Part shown: one piece after another, positions 26,298 to 35,214 of the stretch
Layout: the number at the start of each line of letters is the position of its first letter
How positions within the stretch are numbered: the first letter of the stretch is position 1
DNA from: Bacteroidales bacterium UBA1187
GTDB taxonomy: Bacteria > Bacteroidota > Bacteroidia > Bacteroidales > Paludibacteraceae
Direction: 5' to 3'
DNA: 64,000 nt
NCBI GenBank assembly: GCA_002309835.1
Contig: DBYL01000019.1
Coordinates: 1 to 64,000 of the forward strand
Notes under the pieces: generated by a model
The model's database searches: none
Seen by the model: the letters and a program-made list of their open reading frames with translations, nothing else
Told to the model about the DNA's origin: nothing
Position numbers and translations under genes: made by a program

Positions 26298-27194
26298 TTA
26301 TAATAGTATATTTGCTATATCTGGATTAACGGCCTTAGGGCTCATGAGAGTTGCTCGGGCAGCCATAAGACCATACTGCGCTGTCTGTGGGAACTGCAGA
26401 CCTTTGACTAAAGCAAACACCACACCCGCCAGGAATGCATCTCCGGCACCTGTGGTATTGACAATATCTCCGGGCAGAGCCGGGAATAACCATTCCTCAG
26501 CAGCATTGCGACAATAGACCCCCTCACTACCCAAAGTAATATATACGTGCGCCACACCCATATTCAATAACTGCTGTGCTGCCTCAGCGTACGTAGTCGT
26601 CTCTGTGACGGCTAAAGCTTCTTTGAGGTTTAACTTCAGCGTATGCAGATAAGGTAACTTACATTTACGCAGAGCGTTAATCACACGATGCGCTTTAGTT
26701 GAACTCACGCCATCAATAAGCAGCGGAGCTGTAGTATTCTCCATTAGATAACGAATAGCATCCTCACTGATATTGGTATCCGCTACGATATATTCCGATT
26801 GATTGATTTCTCCTATCCGTTTGGCTAACCATTCCGGCGTAATCTCTCGTACTGCCTCCGTATCCGCTACAGCCGCAATCATCTCGCCTCCGTGATTATT
26901 GATGCAAAGATAAATGCCGCTACGCAAAGACGAATGTTTCTCCGATAGATGAATATCAATCCCCTGCTGCTTACAATAATCGTGCAGCAAACCGCCGAAA
27001 AGATCTCCACCGAATACGGTCAACAATTGCGAATTAGCGCCGAGTAGAGATAAGTTATGCGCAATATTTCGCGCCACTCCTCCATAGCCGATCTCTACAT
27101 GCCCCGGATTGGAATCCGCAGCGATAAATGCATCCGATAAAGTAGCAGATAAATCTACATTTGCACCGCCTATGACGGAAATAAGTGTCTCCAT
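26298..27194 (-). CDS. psuK: PfkB-family pseudouridine kinase
   Basis: A 298-aa ribokinase-type sugar kinase with the N-terminal [11 protein letters not shown] motif and the C-terminal [17 protein letters not shown] motif (catalytic Asp in GAGD). Position directly before psuG points to pseudouridine as the substrate; the kinase fold alone does not prove this. The start at 27194 ([10 protein letters not shown]) was chosen because an earlier ATG at 27236 overlaps the -7 box of the promoter at 27234-27264. Confidence 0.88.
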   Translation of the reverse strand: METLISVIGGANVDLSATLSDAFIAADSNPGHVEIGYGGVARNIAHNLSLLGANSQLLTVFGGDLFGGLLHDYCKQQGIDIHLSEKHSSLRSGIYLCINNHGGEMIAAVADTEAVREITPEWLAKRIGEINQSEYIVADTNISEDAIRYLMENTTAPLLIDGVSSTKAHRVINALRKCKLPYLHTLKLNLKEALAVTETTTYAEAAQQLLNMGVAHVYITLGSEGVYCRNAAEEWLFPALPGDIVNTTGAGDAFLAGVVFALVKGLQFPQTAQYGLMAARATLMSPKAVNPDIANILL

Positions 27195-27233
27195 GGTTGT
27201 TCCTTGTTTGATGAGAACCTTTCTTTGCGACTG

Positions 27234-27264
27234 CAAAGATACTGCTTTTTGTTGGAATATGCAA
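27234..27264 (-). promoter_or_regulatory. Promoter of psuK-psuG
   Basis: Minus strand: TTG (27264-27262), 20 bases, TATCTTTG (27241-27234). This excludes the ATG at 27236 as the psuK start. Confidence 0.8.
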
Positions 27265-27275
27265 ATTTATTCCTA

Positions 27276-27347
27276 TAAAAACAAAGAAGGTTGTCTCACG
27301 ACAACCCAACCTTTTTACTTAACCTTAAATCTAATACCATGAAAAAC
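27276..27347 (-). ncRNA. Candidate small RNA between trmD and psuK
   Basis: A canonical promoter (27354-27384) is followed within about 70 bases by an intrinsic terminator. The RNA contains ATTTAAGGTTAAG and no significant frame (a 14-codon frame starts at the ATG near 27340). The similar string GTTAAGGTTTAG occurs at the same distance from the promoter in the greA leader, so the two may share an element. It lies in the same direction as trmD but is separated from it by its own promoter. Confidence 0.55.
27289..27306 (-). terminator. Terminator of the small RNA candidate
   Basis: Seven-base arms GGTTGTC (27289-27295) and GACAACC (27300-27306) with a 4-base loop; on the minus strand they are followed by TTCTTTGTTTTT. 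Confidence 0.7.
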
Positions 27348-27353
27348 ACGATG

Positions 27354-27384
27354 CAAAAGTACTGCTTTTTTACAAATCCACCAA
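27354..27384 (-). promoter_or_regulatory. Promoter of the small RNA candidate
   Basis: Minus strand: TTG (27384-27382), exactly 20 bases, TACTTTTG (27361-27354). It falls in a gene-free gap and has no protein gene close behind it. Confidence 0.75.
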
Positions 27385-27468
27385 ATATTTTGTAAAAAAT
27401 ATGTTATAAAACATAATTTTGTAAGTCTTACTTTGCAAATTTTGCCTTTCGTGGAAATATACGTAATT

Positions 27469-28149
27469 TTATTCTCCTTCTAACAAATCCGGCCTTCTTT
27501 CCTTTGTATGCTCTAAGGATTGCTCATACATCCATTCTTCTATCTTGACCTGATGTCCGCTTAGAAGTATTTCCGGTACTTTCCATCCTTTGTATTCCGC
27601 GGGGCGCGTATATATACCCGCTTCTAACAATCCATCTTGGAAGGAATCATTGAGCGCAGACTCCACATCTCCGAGTGCACCTGGCAGTAAACGCACAATA
27701 GCGTCCGTCATCATTGCAGCCGGCATCTCTCCTCCGGTTAGCACAAAGTCTCCAATCGAATATTCTTTCGTAATCAGATGATCACGCACACGCTGATCTA
27801 CTCCTTTATAATGCCCGCATAGGATGATGATATTCTCCTTGAGCGACAAGGTATTTGCAGCTTTCTGGTCAAAGCGCTCGCCGTCAGGGGCAGTAAAGAT
27901 AATCTCATCGTAATGGCGTTTAGAGGTCAGATGGGTGATGAGACGGTCGATAGGTTCAATCTGAAGTACCATCCCAGCACTAAACCCGAACGCATAGTCA
28001 TCTATCTTACGATGCTTATCCAGCGTCCAGTCACGTAAGTTATGCACGTAAATCTCACAAAGGCCCTTGGTCTTCGCGCGTTGAATAATAGAGTGATTGA
28101 GTGGCGACTCCAGCAGTTCCGGGCACGCCGAGATGATATCTATTCTCAT
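27469..28149 (-). CDS. trmD: tRNA (guanine37-N1)-methyltransferase TrmD
   Basis: 226 aa with the SPOUT-fold knot motifs: [17 protein letters not shown] at the start, [13 protein letters not shown] and [14 protein letters not shown] in the cofactor-binding region. It methylates G37 to m1G and prevents frameshifting. The start at 28149 gives the conserved N-terminus; the longer frame only adds sequence that overlaps yidD. It is the last gene of the leftward run from 32573. Confidence 0.95.
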   Translation of the reverse strand: MRIDIISACPELLESPLNHSIIQRAKTKGLCEIYVHNLRDWTLDKHRKIDDYAFGFSAGMVLQIEPIDRLITHLTSKRHYDEIIFTAPDGERFDQKAANTLSLKENIIILCGHYKGVDQRVRDHLITKEYSIGDFVLTGGEMPAAMMTDAIVRLLPGALGDVESALNDSFQDGLLEAGIYTRPAEYKGWKVPEILLSGHQVKIEEWMYEQSLEHTKERRPDLLEGE

Positions 28150-28163
28150 AAGTTCTATGCTTT

Positions 28164-28400
28164 TTAGGGAACAGGATCGTAGCCACTTCCTCCCCATGGA
28201 TGGCAACGCAAAATGCGCTTGATGCCTAACCAACCACCTTTGAAAATGCCGTATTTAAGCACCGCTTCCACCATATATTGACTACATGTAGGCGTATATC
28301 GACACGATGGCGGCGTGAGCGGAGAGATGAAGACCCGATAGAAATAGACCGGTATCAGGAATATTTTGCGTACTACTATTTTCCATTTCTCACTGCTCAT
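28164..28400 (-). CDS. yidD: Membrane protein insertion efficiency factor YidD
   Basis: 78 aa with the diagnostic core [20 protein letters not shown] and [18 protein letters not shown] (conserved cysteines and WGG motif). YidD helps YidC insert membrane proteins. ATG 28400 was chosen over the upstream TTG. The gene overlaps the end of rnpA by 11 bases, the usual rnpA-yidD order. Confidence 0.94.
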   Translation of the reverse strand: MSSEKWKIVVRKIFLIPVYFYRVFISPLTPPSCRYTPTCSQYMVEAVLKYGIFKGGWLGIKRILRCHPWGGSGYDPVP

Positions 28401-28737
28401 GGGCAATCTTTTTAAGTGCTTTTTGTACAGCTTTTTCTATTACGGCAAACGACTGCTCTTCCTTATCCATGTAGTTAAAAGCAATCTGGTAATGCGCATC
28501 GTCTAAAAGCGCTTGGTTGAGACGATAGGCCTCCCGCATGAGACGTCTAAGGTGATTGCGCTGAATCGCATGTTTGAAGAGCGATTTGGGTGCCCAAATA
28601 AGGACTTGCGTTTCGTTGTCCGCCTTTGCCCATGTTACACGCAAAGGCCACGCTACAAAGCGCTTGCCCTCGCGATAGAACTGCGCAATGCGCAATGATC
28701 CGCATAGCTTATTCTGTTTCGGGAACCCGTACCCCAT
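28390..28737 (-). CDS. rnpA: Ribonuclease P protein component RnpA
   Basis: 115 aa with the RNase P basic helix around [16 protein letters not shown] (family signature R-N-x2-[KR]-R) and the N-terminal [16 protein letters not shown]. It is the protein cofactor that helps RNase P RNA mature tRNA 5' ends. Located between hemD and yidD, in a Bacteroidota-type order. No rpmH gene is adjacent, unlike in most other phyla. Confidence 0.92.
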   Translation of the reverse strand: MGYGFPKQNKLCGSLRIAQFYREGKRFVAWPLRVTWAKADNETQVLIWAPKSLFKHAIQRNHLRRLMREAYRLNQALLDDAHYQIAFNYMDKEEQSFAVIEKAVQKALKKIAHEQ

Positions 28738-28743
28738 CCTCTC

Positions 28744-29490
28744 TTATTGGTTCTTATCCAGATAATCGGCTATAGCCATCGGCAGCGAAGCGAACTCTTT
28801 ACCTTGACCGGCCTCAATATCTACACGGAAGCCTGCTTCTTGTAAGGCACGAATAGTACCGCCTCCGAACGCAGCGATCTTCGTCTCTCCTTGTTCCCAA
28901 GTCGGGAAGTTCTCCTTGAGCGCCTTCGCTCCTGCCGGAGTGAACAAGGCGATGATATCGTAATCAAATGGTTTCTCTGCGGGCCATGGAGTGGTTACCG
29001 TACGATACATGATAGCCGGTTGTACCTCGATATCATTATTCGCAAACATGTTGATCTGATCCTGCGTGTGAATATCCGATAATACCATTAGATATTTCTC
29101 GTTCGGACGACGATGCATAGCGGGCAGAAGATCCTCAAACTTATTACCGCTCTCCGGGAAGAATACTTTCCGCTTGCGATACTGGATGAACTTCTGCAGA
29201 TAAAGACCTACCTGCTCAGAATTGCAGTAATAATGCATAGTGTCCGGCACGTTGAGACGCATCTCTTCGCAAAGACGGAAATAATGCTCTATACCTAATC
29301 TTGAATTGAGAATGACGGCCGTATAATCCAGCGGATTGATATGCTGCTGACGGAATTCACGTGCCGTCAATCCCTCAATGTGAATAAACTGATAGAACTC
29401 ACATTGAACGCCAAACTGCTCTTCTAAGCGTGAATAAGGATTGTGCGCAGTCTCCGGTTGAGGCTGCGAAAAAAGTATTTTTTGTATCAT
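28744..29490 (-). CDS. hemD: Uroporphyrinogen-III synthase HemD
   Basis: A 248-aa protein with the two-lobed HemD pattern: YTAVILNSRLGIEHYFRLCEE in the first lobe, and DYDIIALFTPAGAKALKENF and KIAAFGGGTIRALQEAGFRVD in the second. HemD closes and isomerises hydroxymethylbilane on the way to heme or sirohaem. HemD is weakly conserved, so context helps: DUF4271-hemD-rnpA-yidD is a recognised Bacteroidota neighbourhood. The start (MIQKILFSQ, 29490) overlaps the upstream stop by four bases; the longer frame back to 29664 runs inside the DUF4271 gene. Confidence 0.85.
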   Translation of the reverse strand: MIQKILFSQPQPETAHNPYSRLEEQFGVQCEFYQFIHIEGLTAREFRQQHINPLDYTAVILNSRLGIEHYFRLCEEMRLNVPDTMHYYCNSEQVGLYLQKFIQYRKRKVFFPESGNKFEDLLPAMHRRPNEKYLMVLSDIHTQDQINMFANNDIEVQPAIMYRTVTTPWPAEKPFDYDIIALFTPAGAKALKENFPTWEQGETKIAAFGGGTIRALQEAGFRVDIEAGQGKEFASLPMAIADYLDKNQ

Positions 29491-30140
29491 ATCAGCAATA
29501 ACGTTTGCGAAGACAGATAAAGGATAATACCTAACGGTAAGATCTCCAAGGTAATAATATACAGTATAAAATACAGGATAGCCATCGGTGTATTGATGAA
29601 AACCCGCGCAGAGCGATAGATCCACAGCAGCACAAAGACAATCGTCATGATTCCTACGACCCAACGACTTCCTTCCCGATTACCCATACGTAGCAGTACT
29701 AACAGGCACGGATAGAGAATGCATGCCACCATCGTGAAAATATTCGCGAGATGCTCATATACAGATCCGAAACGACGTGATAGCTCGAATGTATAATCCA
29801 ATAACACATTGCACAACATCTTCACCGCAATTATCACAAAGATCACTGTGCATATCGCGATAAAAGCACTAAAGGTGAAGGACTCATCCGGACATAAGCA
29901 TAGACATAAACCCATCGCAAAAGTGCCGATGCGGAAGAGGGTGATGAGGAACTGACTCAAGTAATTGGTGGGGGCATCTTTATATGCCCGCTCAATATGC
30001 ACACGCAGCGAAGCACCGGACTTAGTAATCACACCCGGTTGCAAGAACTCACTAACGACCGCAAAGAGCAGAAGGACGAACATCATCCAAGCACTCCACG
30101 CTGCATTTAACGGAGATACTATGTGCGCTATGCTTTCCAT
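29487..30140 (-). CDS. DUF4271 integral membrane protein
   Basis: 217 aa, with about five hydrophobic segments (for example AWMMFVLLLFAVV and FAMGLCLCLC). This Bacteroidota family of unknown function usually lies just upstream of hemD, as here, with a four-base overlap on each side. The repeated pairing hints at a link to haem/tetrapyrrole synthesis or envelope function, but nothing in the sequence defines the activity. Confidence 0.8.
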   Translation of the reverse strand: MESIAHIVSPLNAAWSAWMMFVLLLFAVVSEFLQPGVITKSGASLRVHIERAYKDAPTNYLSQFLITLFRIGTFAMGLCLCLCPDESFTFSAFIAICTVIFVIIAVKMLCNVLLDYTFELSRRFGSVYEHLANIFTMVACILYPCLLVLLRMGNREGSRWVVGIMTIVFVLLWIYRSARVFINTPMAILYFILYIITLEILPLGIILYLSSQTLLLI

Positions 30141-31384
30141 AGATAGAGTTTATCGCCTCGATGAATCAGTTTATCTGTCTTGAGCGAGAAATACTCGCCT
30201 TTCTTAATCTGTTTCGCAGGATGTCCTTCCGCATCGCGTAGTCCTTCTGCGCGGCATTCGTAAACACCTGTTGTCTCTCCGGTGATGAGCAGATCTTGTC
30301 CTTCTTCAATACTATCGACCGCCTCCACTAAGAACTCCGCCACACTCAGTTGCTTGAAGAAATTGGTGCATTTAGCCGCATAAATCTTCGTACGCGTGGC
30401 TTTATTACCATACGTGTGCGTCCATTCACCCAAGCGTTGTCCCTGATAATAACCGTCCCAGAAACCACGGTTAAAGACTCTGCTTAAGCGTTCGTCCCAA
30501 TCAGCAATCTTTGGCTCTATAACGGCATCGTTGTTATACTCCCCGTTCTGCCATGCTTCTACTGCCTCGCGGTAACAACGCACCACGGTATCTACGTATT
30601 CCGCGCCGCGGGCACGCCCTTCAATCTTCAGCACGCGCACACCAGCATCAAGCATCTTGTTCAAGAAATGAATCGTCTTCAGGTCTTTCGGACTCATCAC
30701 ATATTGGTTGTCAATGTCCAGTTCCAAATCCGAAGACTTGTCTTTGACAGTATACCCGCGGCGGCAAACCTGTACGCACGCTCCGCGATTGGCGCTGAGA
30801 CCGTAGTTATTCAGACTCAGGTAGCATTTTCCGCTCACCGCCATGCAGAGCGCACCGTGGCAGAACATCTCGATACGTATCGGTTTTCCGTTGCGGCCGC
30901 AGATATGTTGCTCTTGGATATCTTTGTAGATAGAAGCCACCTGCTCCATGTTCAGTTCACGCGCTAAAACAACGACGTCCGCAAACTGCGCATAGAACTT
31001 CAGCGCTTCCGTATTAGCAATATTCAATTGCGTGGACAGATGCACCTCTTGACCGACCTTGTTGGCATACTGCATCACCGCGATGTCGGACGCGATGACG
31101 GCATCCACACCAGTCTTATGCGCGCGATCCACGATCTCCCGCATCAACGGCAGGTCTTCCGGATACATCACGGTGTTCACCGTCAGGTAAGTCTTCACAC
31201 CCGCCTCACGGCAACGCGCCACGATAGTATCAATATCGTCTGTGGTGAAATTAACCGAACTACGGGCACGCATATTCAAGTGCTCGATACCGAAATAGAC
31301 ACTGGTAGCACCGGCCTCAAGAGCTGCGGCCAGCGATTCCCAACACCCCACAGGGGCCATTATTTCGATTTGTTCGTTCTTCAT
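30128..31384 (-). CDS. U32 family protein, possibly TrhP-like tRNA hydroxylation factor
   Basis: 418 aa. It matches the U32 signature exactly in the block [17 protein letters not shown] (E-x-F-x2-G-x-L-C-x4-G-x-C), followed by YLS and a fourth cysteine-bearing region ([12 protein letters not shown]). Members once called collagenases are now known in several cases to hydroxylate RNA (RlhA on 23S rRNA, TrhP on tRNA U34). Its length and C-terminal beta domain (about residues 320-418) fit the TrhP branch; that is inference. Overlaps both asd and the DUF4271 gene. Confidence 0.85.
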   Translation of the reverse strand: MKNEQIEIMAPVGCWESLAAALEAGATSVYFGIEHLNMRARSSVNFTTDDIDTIVARCREAGVKTYLTVNTVMYPEDLPLMREIVDRAHKTGVDAVIASDIAVMQYANKVGQEVHLSTQLNIANTEALKFYAQFADVVVLARELNMEQVASIYKDIQEQHICGRNGKPIRIEMFCHGALCMAVSGKCYLSLNNYGLSANRGACVQVCRRGYTVKDKSSDLELDIDNQYVMSPKDLKTIHFLNKMLDAGVRVLKIEGRARGAEYVDTVVRCYREAVEAWQNGEYNNDAVIEPKIADWDERLSRVFNRGFWDGYYQGQRLGEWTHTYGNKATRTKIYAAKCTNFFKQLSVAEFLVEAVDSIEEGQDLLITGETTGVYECRAEGLRDAEGHPAKQIKKGEYFSLKTDKLIHRGDKLYLWKA

Positions 31385-32376
31385 TTAATCAATCTCTCCG
31401 CAATCTGCACAGCATTCAGCGCCGCACCCTTGCGTATCTGGTCACTCACGCACCAGAAACTCAGTCCGTTCTCGTTTGTCAGGTCTTTGCGGATACGTCC
31501 CACAAACACCTCATCTTTGCCACTGAGGAACAGCGGCATAGGGTATATTTTTTTCTCCGGTTCGTCCATCAACACGCACCCTTGCGCCTTCGTGAATGCT
31601 TCTTTCGCTTCTGCGACACTGATTGGTCGCTCAGTCTCCACCCATACACTCTCGCTATGCGCGCGAAGCGAAGGAACTCGTACACAGGTAGCACTCACCT
31701 TCACGTCCGAATGCATGATCTTCCGCGTCTCGTTATACATCTTCATCTCCTCTTTGGTGTAGCCGTTATCGGTGAAGACATCGATATGCGGGATGAGGTT
31801 ATATGCTAACTGGTACGCGAATTTCTCTACGGTTGGTTGTTCGCCGTTCAGCACCTGACGGTATTGGTTCTCCAACTCTTTCATCGCCTGTGCACCGGCG
31901 CCTGAGGCCGCCTGGTAGGTGGATACATGCACGCGCGTGATATGGCTGAGACGCTCAATCGCCTGAAGTGCTACTACCATCTGTATGGTTGTGCAGTTCG
32001 GGTTGGCGATGATGTTACGCGGACGAACGAAAGCGTCTGCGGAATTCACCTCGGGTACGACCAACGGCACATCCTCGTCCATGCGAAAAGCAGACGAGTT
32101 ATCAATCATGATAGCACCGAAACGAGTGATGTCCTCCGCGTATGCACGCGACACGCTCGCGCCCGCGGATACAAAAGCAATATCGACGCCCTTGAAAGCG
32201 TCGTCGTGTTGTAAAAGGCGAACCGTGTGTTCTTTGCCTTTGAAAAGGTATGTCTTGCCGGCACTGCGTTCCGAACCGAAAAGTCGGAGTTCGGAGACGG
32301 GGAATTGCCGCTGTTCAAGAACAGCGAGCAACTCCTGTCCGACGGCGCCTGAAGCGCCAACGATTGCAATTACCAT
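31381..32376 (-). CDS. asd: Aspartate-semialdehyde dehydrogenase
   Basis: 331 aa. The NADP-binding start [13 protein letters not shown], the catalytic cysteine block [14 protein letters not shown] and the substrate motif [14 protein letters not shown] are all present. It reduces aspartyl phosphate to the semialdehyde used for lysine/diaminopimelate, threonine and methionine. It sits between a small wHTH gene and the U32 gene, with which it overlaps by four bases. Confidence 0.95.
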   Translation of the reverse strand: MVIAIVGASGAVGQELLAVLEQRQFPVSELRLFGSERSAGKTYLFKGKEHTVRLLQHDDAFKGVDIAFVSAGASVSRAYAEDITRFGAIMIDNSSAFRMDEDVPLVVPEVNSADAFVRPRNIIANPNCTTIQMVVALQAIERLSHITRVHVSTYQAASGAGAQAMKELENQYRQVLNGEQPTVEKFAYQLAYNLIPHIDVFTDNGYTKEEMKMYNETRKIMHSDVKVSATCVRVPSLRAHSESVWVETERPISVAEAKEAFTKAQGCVLMDEPEKKIYPMPLFLSGKDEVFVGRIRKDLTNENGLSFWCVSDQIRKGAALNAVQIAERLIK

Positions 32377-32378
32377 AA

Positions 32379-32573
32379 TTAAGCTAATGCAATGATCGTG
32401 TCAGCCTCTGCCTCCGTGAAGGTAATTTTACCCTCGCGAGCGAGCCAACCAAGTGCCAAGAAAAGCTCCTCGTTTTTCAGTTTCGTAGCTTTCTTGAGGG
32501 CCTTCAGACCCTGAGCACCATTCTGCAGTGCACCCCATACGAGGCCTGCATTTTCGCCAATTTTCGTAATCAT
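32379..32573 (-). CDS. Small winged-helix protein (DUF2582-like)
   Basis: 64 aa, predicted all-alpha with a short beta wing. The pattern [22 protein letters not shown] then [16 protein letters not shown] fits the small winged helix-turn-helix family (DUF2582) found widely in Bacteroidota. Function unknown; it may bind DNA. It ends 2 bases before asd and probably heads that run of genes. An imperfect hairpin at 32606-32631 lies between it and fabF, without a clear T tract. Confidence 0.75.
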   Translation of the reverse strand: MITKIGENAGLVWGALQNGAQGLKALKKATKLKNEELFLALGWLAREGKITFTEAEADTIIALA

Positions 32574-32657
32574 AATACCTTAAATATATTTATAGTGACT
32601 AATACGGGCACTTTGAGGGGTGCCCACCCCTATTTCTAAACTCTAAATCCTAAACAA

Positions 32658-33917
32658 TCACTCTTCCCACTTTTTGAATACCAGACAGGCATTGTGGCCT
32701 CCAAAACCGAAGGTATTGCTCAGCGCATATTTGATGTCGCGTTTCTGTGCCTTGTCGAAAGTGAAGTTAATGCGGTAGTCGATCTCTTCGTCCGCATCTT
32801 CCGGATCATGGTTGATAGTGGGCGGGATGATTCCGTCTTTGAGTGCCATCACGCATGCGATAGCCTCTACGGCTCCGGTCGCACCGATCAGGTGACCGGT
32901 CATTGACTTGGTGGAGTCCAGGTTCATGTCATAGACATGATCGCCGAACACGCGCTGGATAGCTTTCACCTCCGTCACGTCGCCGAGCGGGGTAGAAGTA
33001 CCGTGAGTATTGATGAAATCAATCTGATCGGGTTGCAGACCTGCATCGCGCAGCGCCAGGCGCATCACGCGCTCCGCACCCTTGCCTTCGGGGTCCGGTG
33101 CCGTCATATGGTATGCATCCGAGGTCATTCCTTCGCCGACGATTTCTGCGTAAATCTTCGCGCCGCGCGCTTTGGCGTGCTCGTAATCCTCGAGAATCAG
33201 ACATGCGGCACCTTCGCCCAAGACGAATCCGTCGCGCGATTTTGAGAAAGGACGACTGGCGGTCTCCGGACTCTCGTTGCGCGTAGAGAGGGCGTGCAGC
33301 GAGTTGAAACCACCGATGCCGGTATAGGTAACGTCCGCGTCAGCCCCACCCGTCAGCAGTACGTCTGCATGACCGAGACGAATCTGGTCGAAGGCGGTAC
33401 CTACGGCGTGAGACGAGGATGAACAAGCGGTGGAAACCGAGAAACTCGGACCACCGAGACCGAAGCGGATAGATATATGACCGGCGGCGATACTCGGGAT
33501 AGCCTTCGGAATCATGAACGGGTTGAAACGCGGTACACCGTCGCCTTTGGCGAAATCGATAATCTCTTCTTCGGTGGACTGCAAACCGCCCATGCCGCTT
33601 CCCCAAATCACACCTACGCGGCTACGATCCTCTTTTTCGAGGTCCAGACCACTGTCGCGAAGCGCTTCATCGGCTACGCAAACGGAGAACTGGGAATAGC
33701 GATCCATCTTACGCGCCTCTTTGCGATCAATCACAGCAGTGGGATCAAAGCCCTTTACTTCTCCCGCAAAGTGAGTCTTAAAAAGACTCGCATCGAAAGA
33801 AGTGATGGGCGCAATACCATTCTTGCCGGCAACCAAAGCGCGCCATGTTTCAGGAGCAGAATTACCCACCGGGGTGAGCGCGCCGAGGCCCGTGATAACT
33901 ACTCGTCGTAACTGCAT
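32658..33917 (-). CDS. fabF: 3-oxoacyl-[acyl-carrier-protein] synthase II FabF
   Basis: 419 aa condensing enzyme of fatty-acid elongation. The catalytic triad is visible: Cys in VSTACSSSSHAVGTAF, His in INTHGTSTPLGD and His in TKSMTGHLIGATGAVEA. It begins RRVVITGLGALTPVGN and ends NTFGFGGHNACLVFKK, as expected. Cotranscribed with acpP, which lies 77 bases upstream. Confidence 0.96.
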   Translation of the reverse strand: MQLRRVVITGLGALTPVGNSAPETWRALVAGKNGIAPITSFDASLFKTHFAGEVKGFDPTAVIDRKEARKMDRYSQFSVCVADEALRDSGLDLEKEDRSRVGVIWGSGMGGLQSTEEEIIDFAKGDGVPRFNPFMIPKAIPSIAAGHISIRFGLGGPSFSVSTACSSSSHAVGTAFDQIRLGHADVLLTGGADADVTYTGIGGFNSLHALSTRNESPETASRPFSKSRDGFVLGEGAACLILEDYEHAKARGAKIYAEIVGEGMTSDAYHMTAPDPEGKGAERVMRLALRDAGLQPDQIDFINTHGTSTPLGDVTEVKAIQRVFGDHVYDMNLDSTKSMTGHLIGATGAVEAIACVMALKDGIIPPTINHDPEDADEEIDYRINFTFDKAQKRDIKYALSNTFGFGGHNACLVFKKWEE

Positions 33918-33994
33918 GTATAAAAAACTCTAATAAAAAGCAGACGAGTTTACAGGTTGGGACCGTAAACTCGCTAACTTAGGTGAAAGGAAAA

Positions 33995-34237
33995 TTATTT
34001 CCCGTTAGTTTTCTCCTCTACATAAGCGATAGCGTCGCCTACGGTACTAATCTTCTGAGTGTCCTCATCCGGAATAGAGATACCGAACTCTTTCTCGAAC
34101 TCCATGATCATCTCAACGGTATCCAGAGAATCGGCTCCAAGGTCAGTCTGGAAATTAGCTTCGTTAGTAACTTGAGACTCCTCAACACCAAGCTTATCAA
34201 TAATGATTGCTTTTACTTTTGCGTCAATTTCTGCCAT
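33995..34237 (-). CDS. acpP: Acyl carrier protein
   Basis: 80 aa, acidic, with the 4'-phosphopantetheine attachment serine in [17 protein letters not shown] (Ser37). It carries the growing acyl chain for FabF and the other fatty-acid enzymes. The promoter at 34323-34353 drives acpP and fabF. Confidence 0.97.
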   Translation of the reverse strand: MAEIDAKVKAIIIDKLGVEESQVTNEANFQTDLGADSLDTVEMIMEFEKEFGISIPDEDTQKISTVGDAIAYVEEKTNGK

Positions 34238-34322
34238 AATACTAAATCAATTAAGTTAATATGTATGTGTTTTTTTATAATAATCGAATACCTTTATTTT
34301 CTTTCCTTTCGGAAAAGTGGCG

Positions 34323-34353
34323 CAAAGTTACTGCTTTTTTTTGAATTGTGCAA
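34323..34353 (-). promoter_or_regulatory. Promoter of acpP-fabF
   Basis: Minus strand: TTG (34353-34351), 20 bases, TAACTTTG (34330-34323). Confidence 0.8.
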
Positions 34354-34370
34354 ATAATTCGCCCTTAAAT

Positions 34371-35189
34371 TTACTTTTTGCTATTCAAATGTAGCACAAT
34401 CTTGCCTAAATACACCCCACTCTTCGCCATTTGAGCTACAGGAATGCTATCTCCGTCTAAATTCGCGACACGTAAATTATCGTATAATTTATGGGTGTGT
34501 CCACCGATGACGGCATCAATGCCACGGGTGTGAGATACGAGGGCGGTATCGCATACATCTTCCGCAGCTTTCCCGAACGTACCCATGTGGCTGAGACAGA
34601 TAACAATGTCGCATTTTTCCGCCCGTAAAGTGTCCGCCATTTGTTGGGCTATAGCATAGGGCTCCAGGTATTTTGCGGGCTCAAAATTCTTATCGGAGAT
34701 GATACCTTTTGGATCACATCCAAGACCAAAAATACCGATCTTCAAACCTCCTTTTCGTACGATGGCGAAAGGTTGAATAAGGCCTTCCAGCGCCGTTCCC
34801 GTGAAGTCATAATTCGCACAGACGATTGGGAAGTTAGCCGTCTTAATCACCGCAGCCAGCGTATCTAAACCATTATCAAACTCATGATTACCAAGCGTAC
34901 CGGCATCGTACCCCATCCTATTCATAGCGTTCAGTTCCACACGGCCGTGGAAGAAATTGAAATAGGGTGTGCCTTGACAGAAATCACCTGCATCCACTAA
35001 GAGCAAGTTGCGATCCAGCGCACGCTCCTGACGAATGAGGCCCATGCGACGAGCATAGCCGCCCTGATTGTTCGATTTCGGTTCTACTTGAGAATGTGTG
35101 TCATTCGTGTGCAGGATCGTTAGATGGTCTTGTGGCGTGCAAGCGATGCCCAGCACAGCCATTACGCAATAAAAGAAAAAGTGTCGCAT
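34371..35189 (-). CDS. Metallophosphatase lipoprotein (5'-nucleotidase N-terminal domain only)
   Basis: 272 aa with a lipoprotein-type signal (GIAC, Cys17). The metallophosphoesterase motifs are in order: LHTNDTHSQVEP, VDAGDFCQGTPYF, GNHEFDNG and GGHTHKLYD. In most bacteria this domain is joined to a C-terminal 5'-nucleotidase substrate domain; here only the metal-binding half is encoded. Bacteroidota often split the two halves into separate genes, but I do not see the second half next to this one. Substrate is thus open (nucleotides or UDP-sugars). Confidence 0.85.
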   Translation of the reverse strand: MRHFFFYCVMAVLGIACTPQDHLTILHTNDTHSQVEPKSNNQGGYARRMGLIRQERALDRNLLLVDAGDFCQGTPYFNFFHGRVELNAMNRMGYDAGTLGNHEFDNGLDTLAAVIKTANFPIVCANYDFTGTALEGLIQPFAIVRKGGLKIGIFGLGCDPKGIISDKNFEPAKYLEPYAIAQQMADTLRAEKCDIVICLSHMGTFGKAAEDVCDTALVSHTRGIDAVIGGHTHKLYDNLRVANLDGDSIPVAQMAKSGVYLGKIVLHLNSKK

Positions 35190-35214
35190 GGTATATTCAT
35201 TTATAATTTACAAA

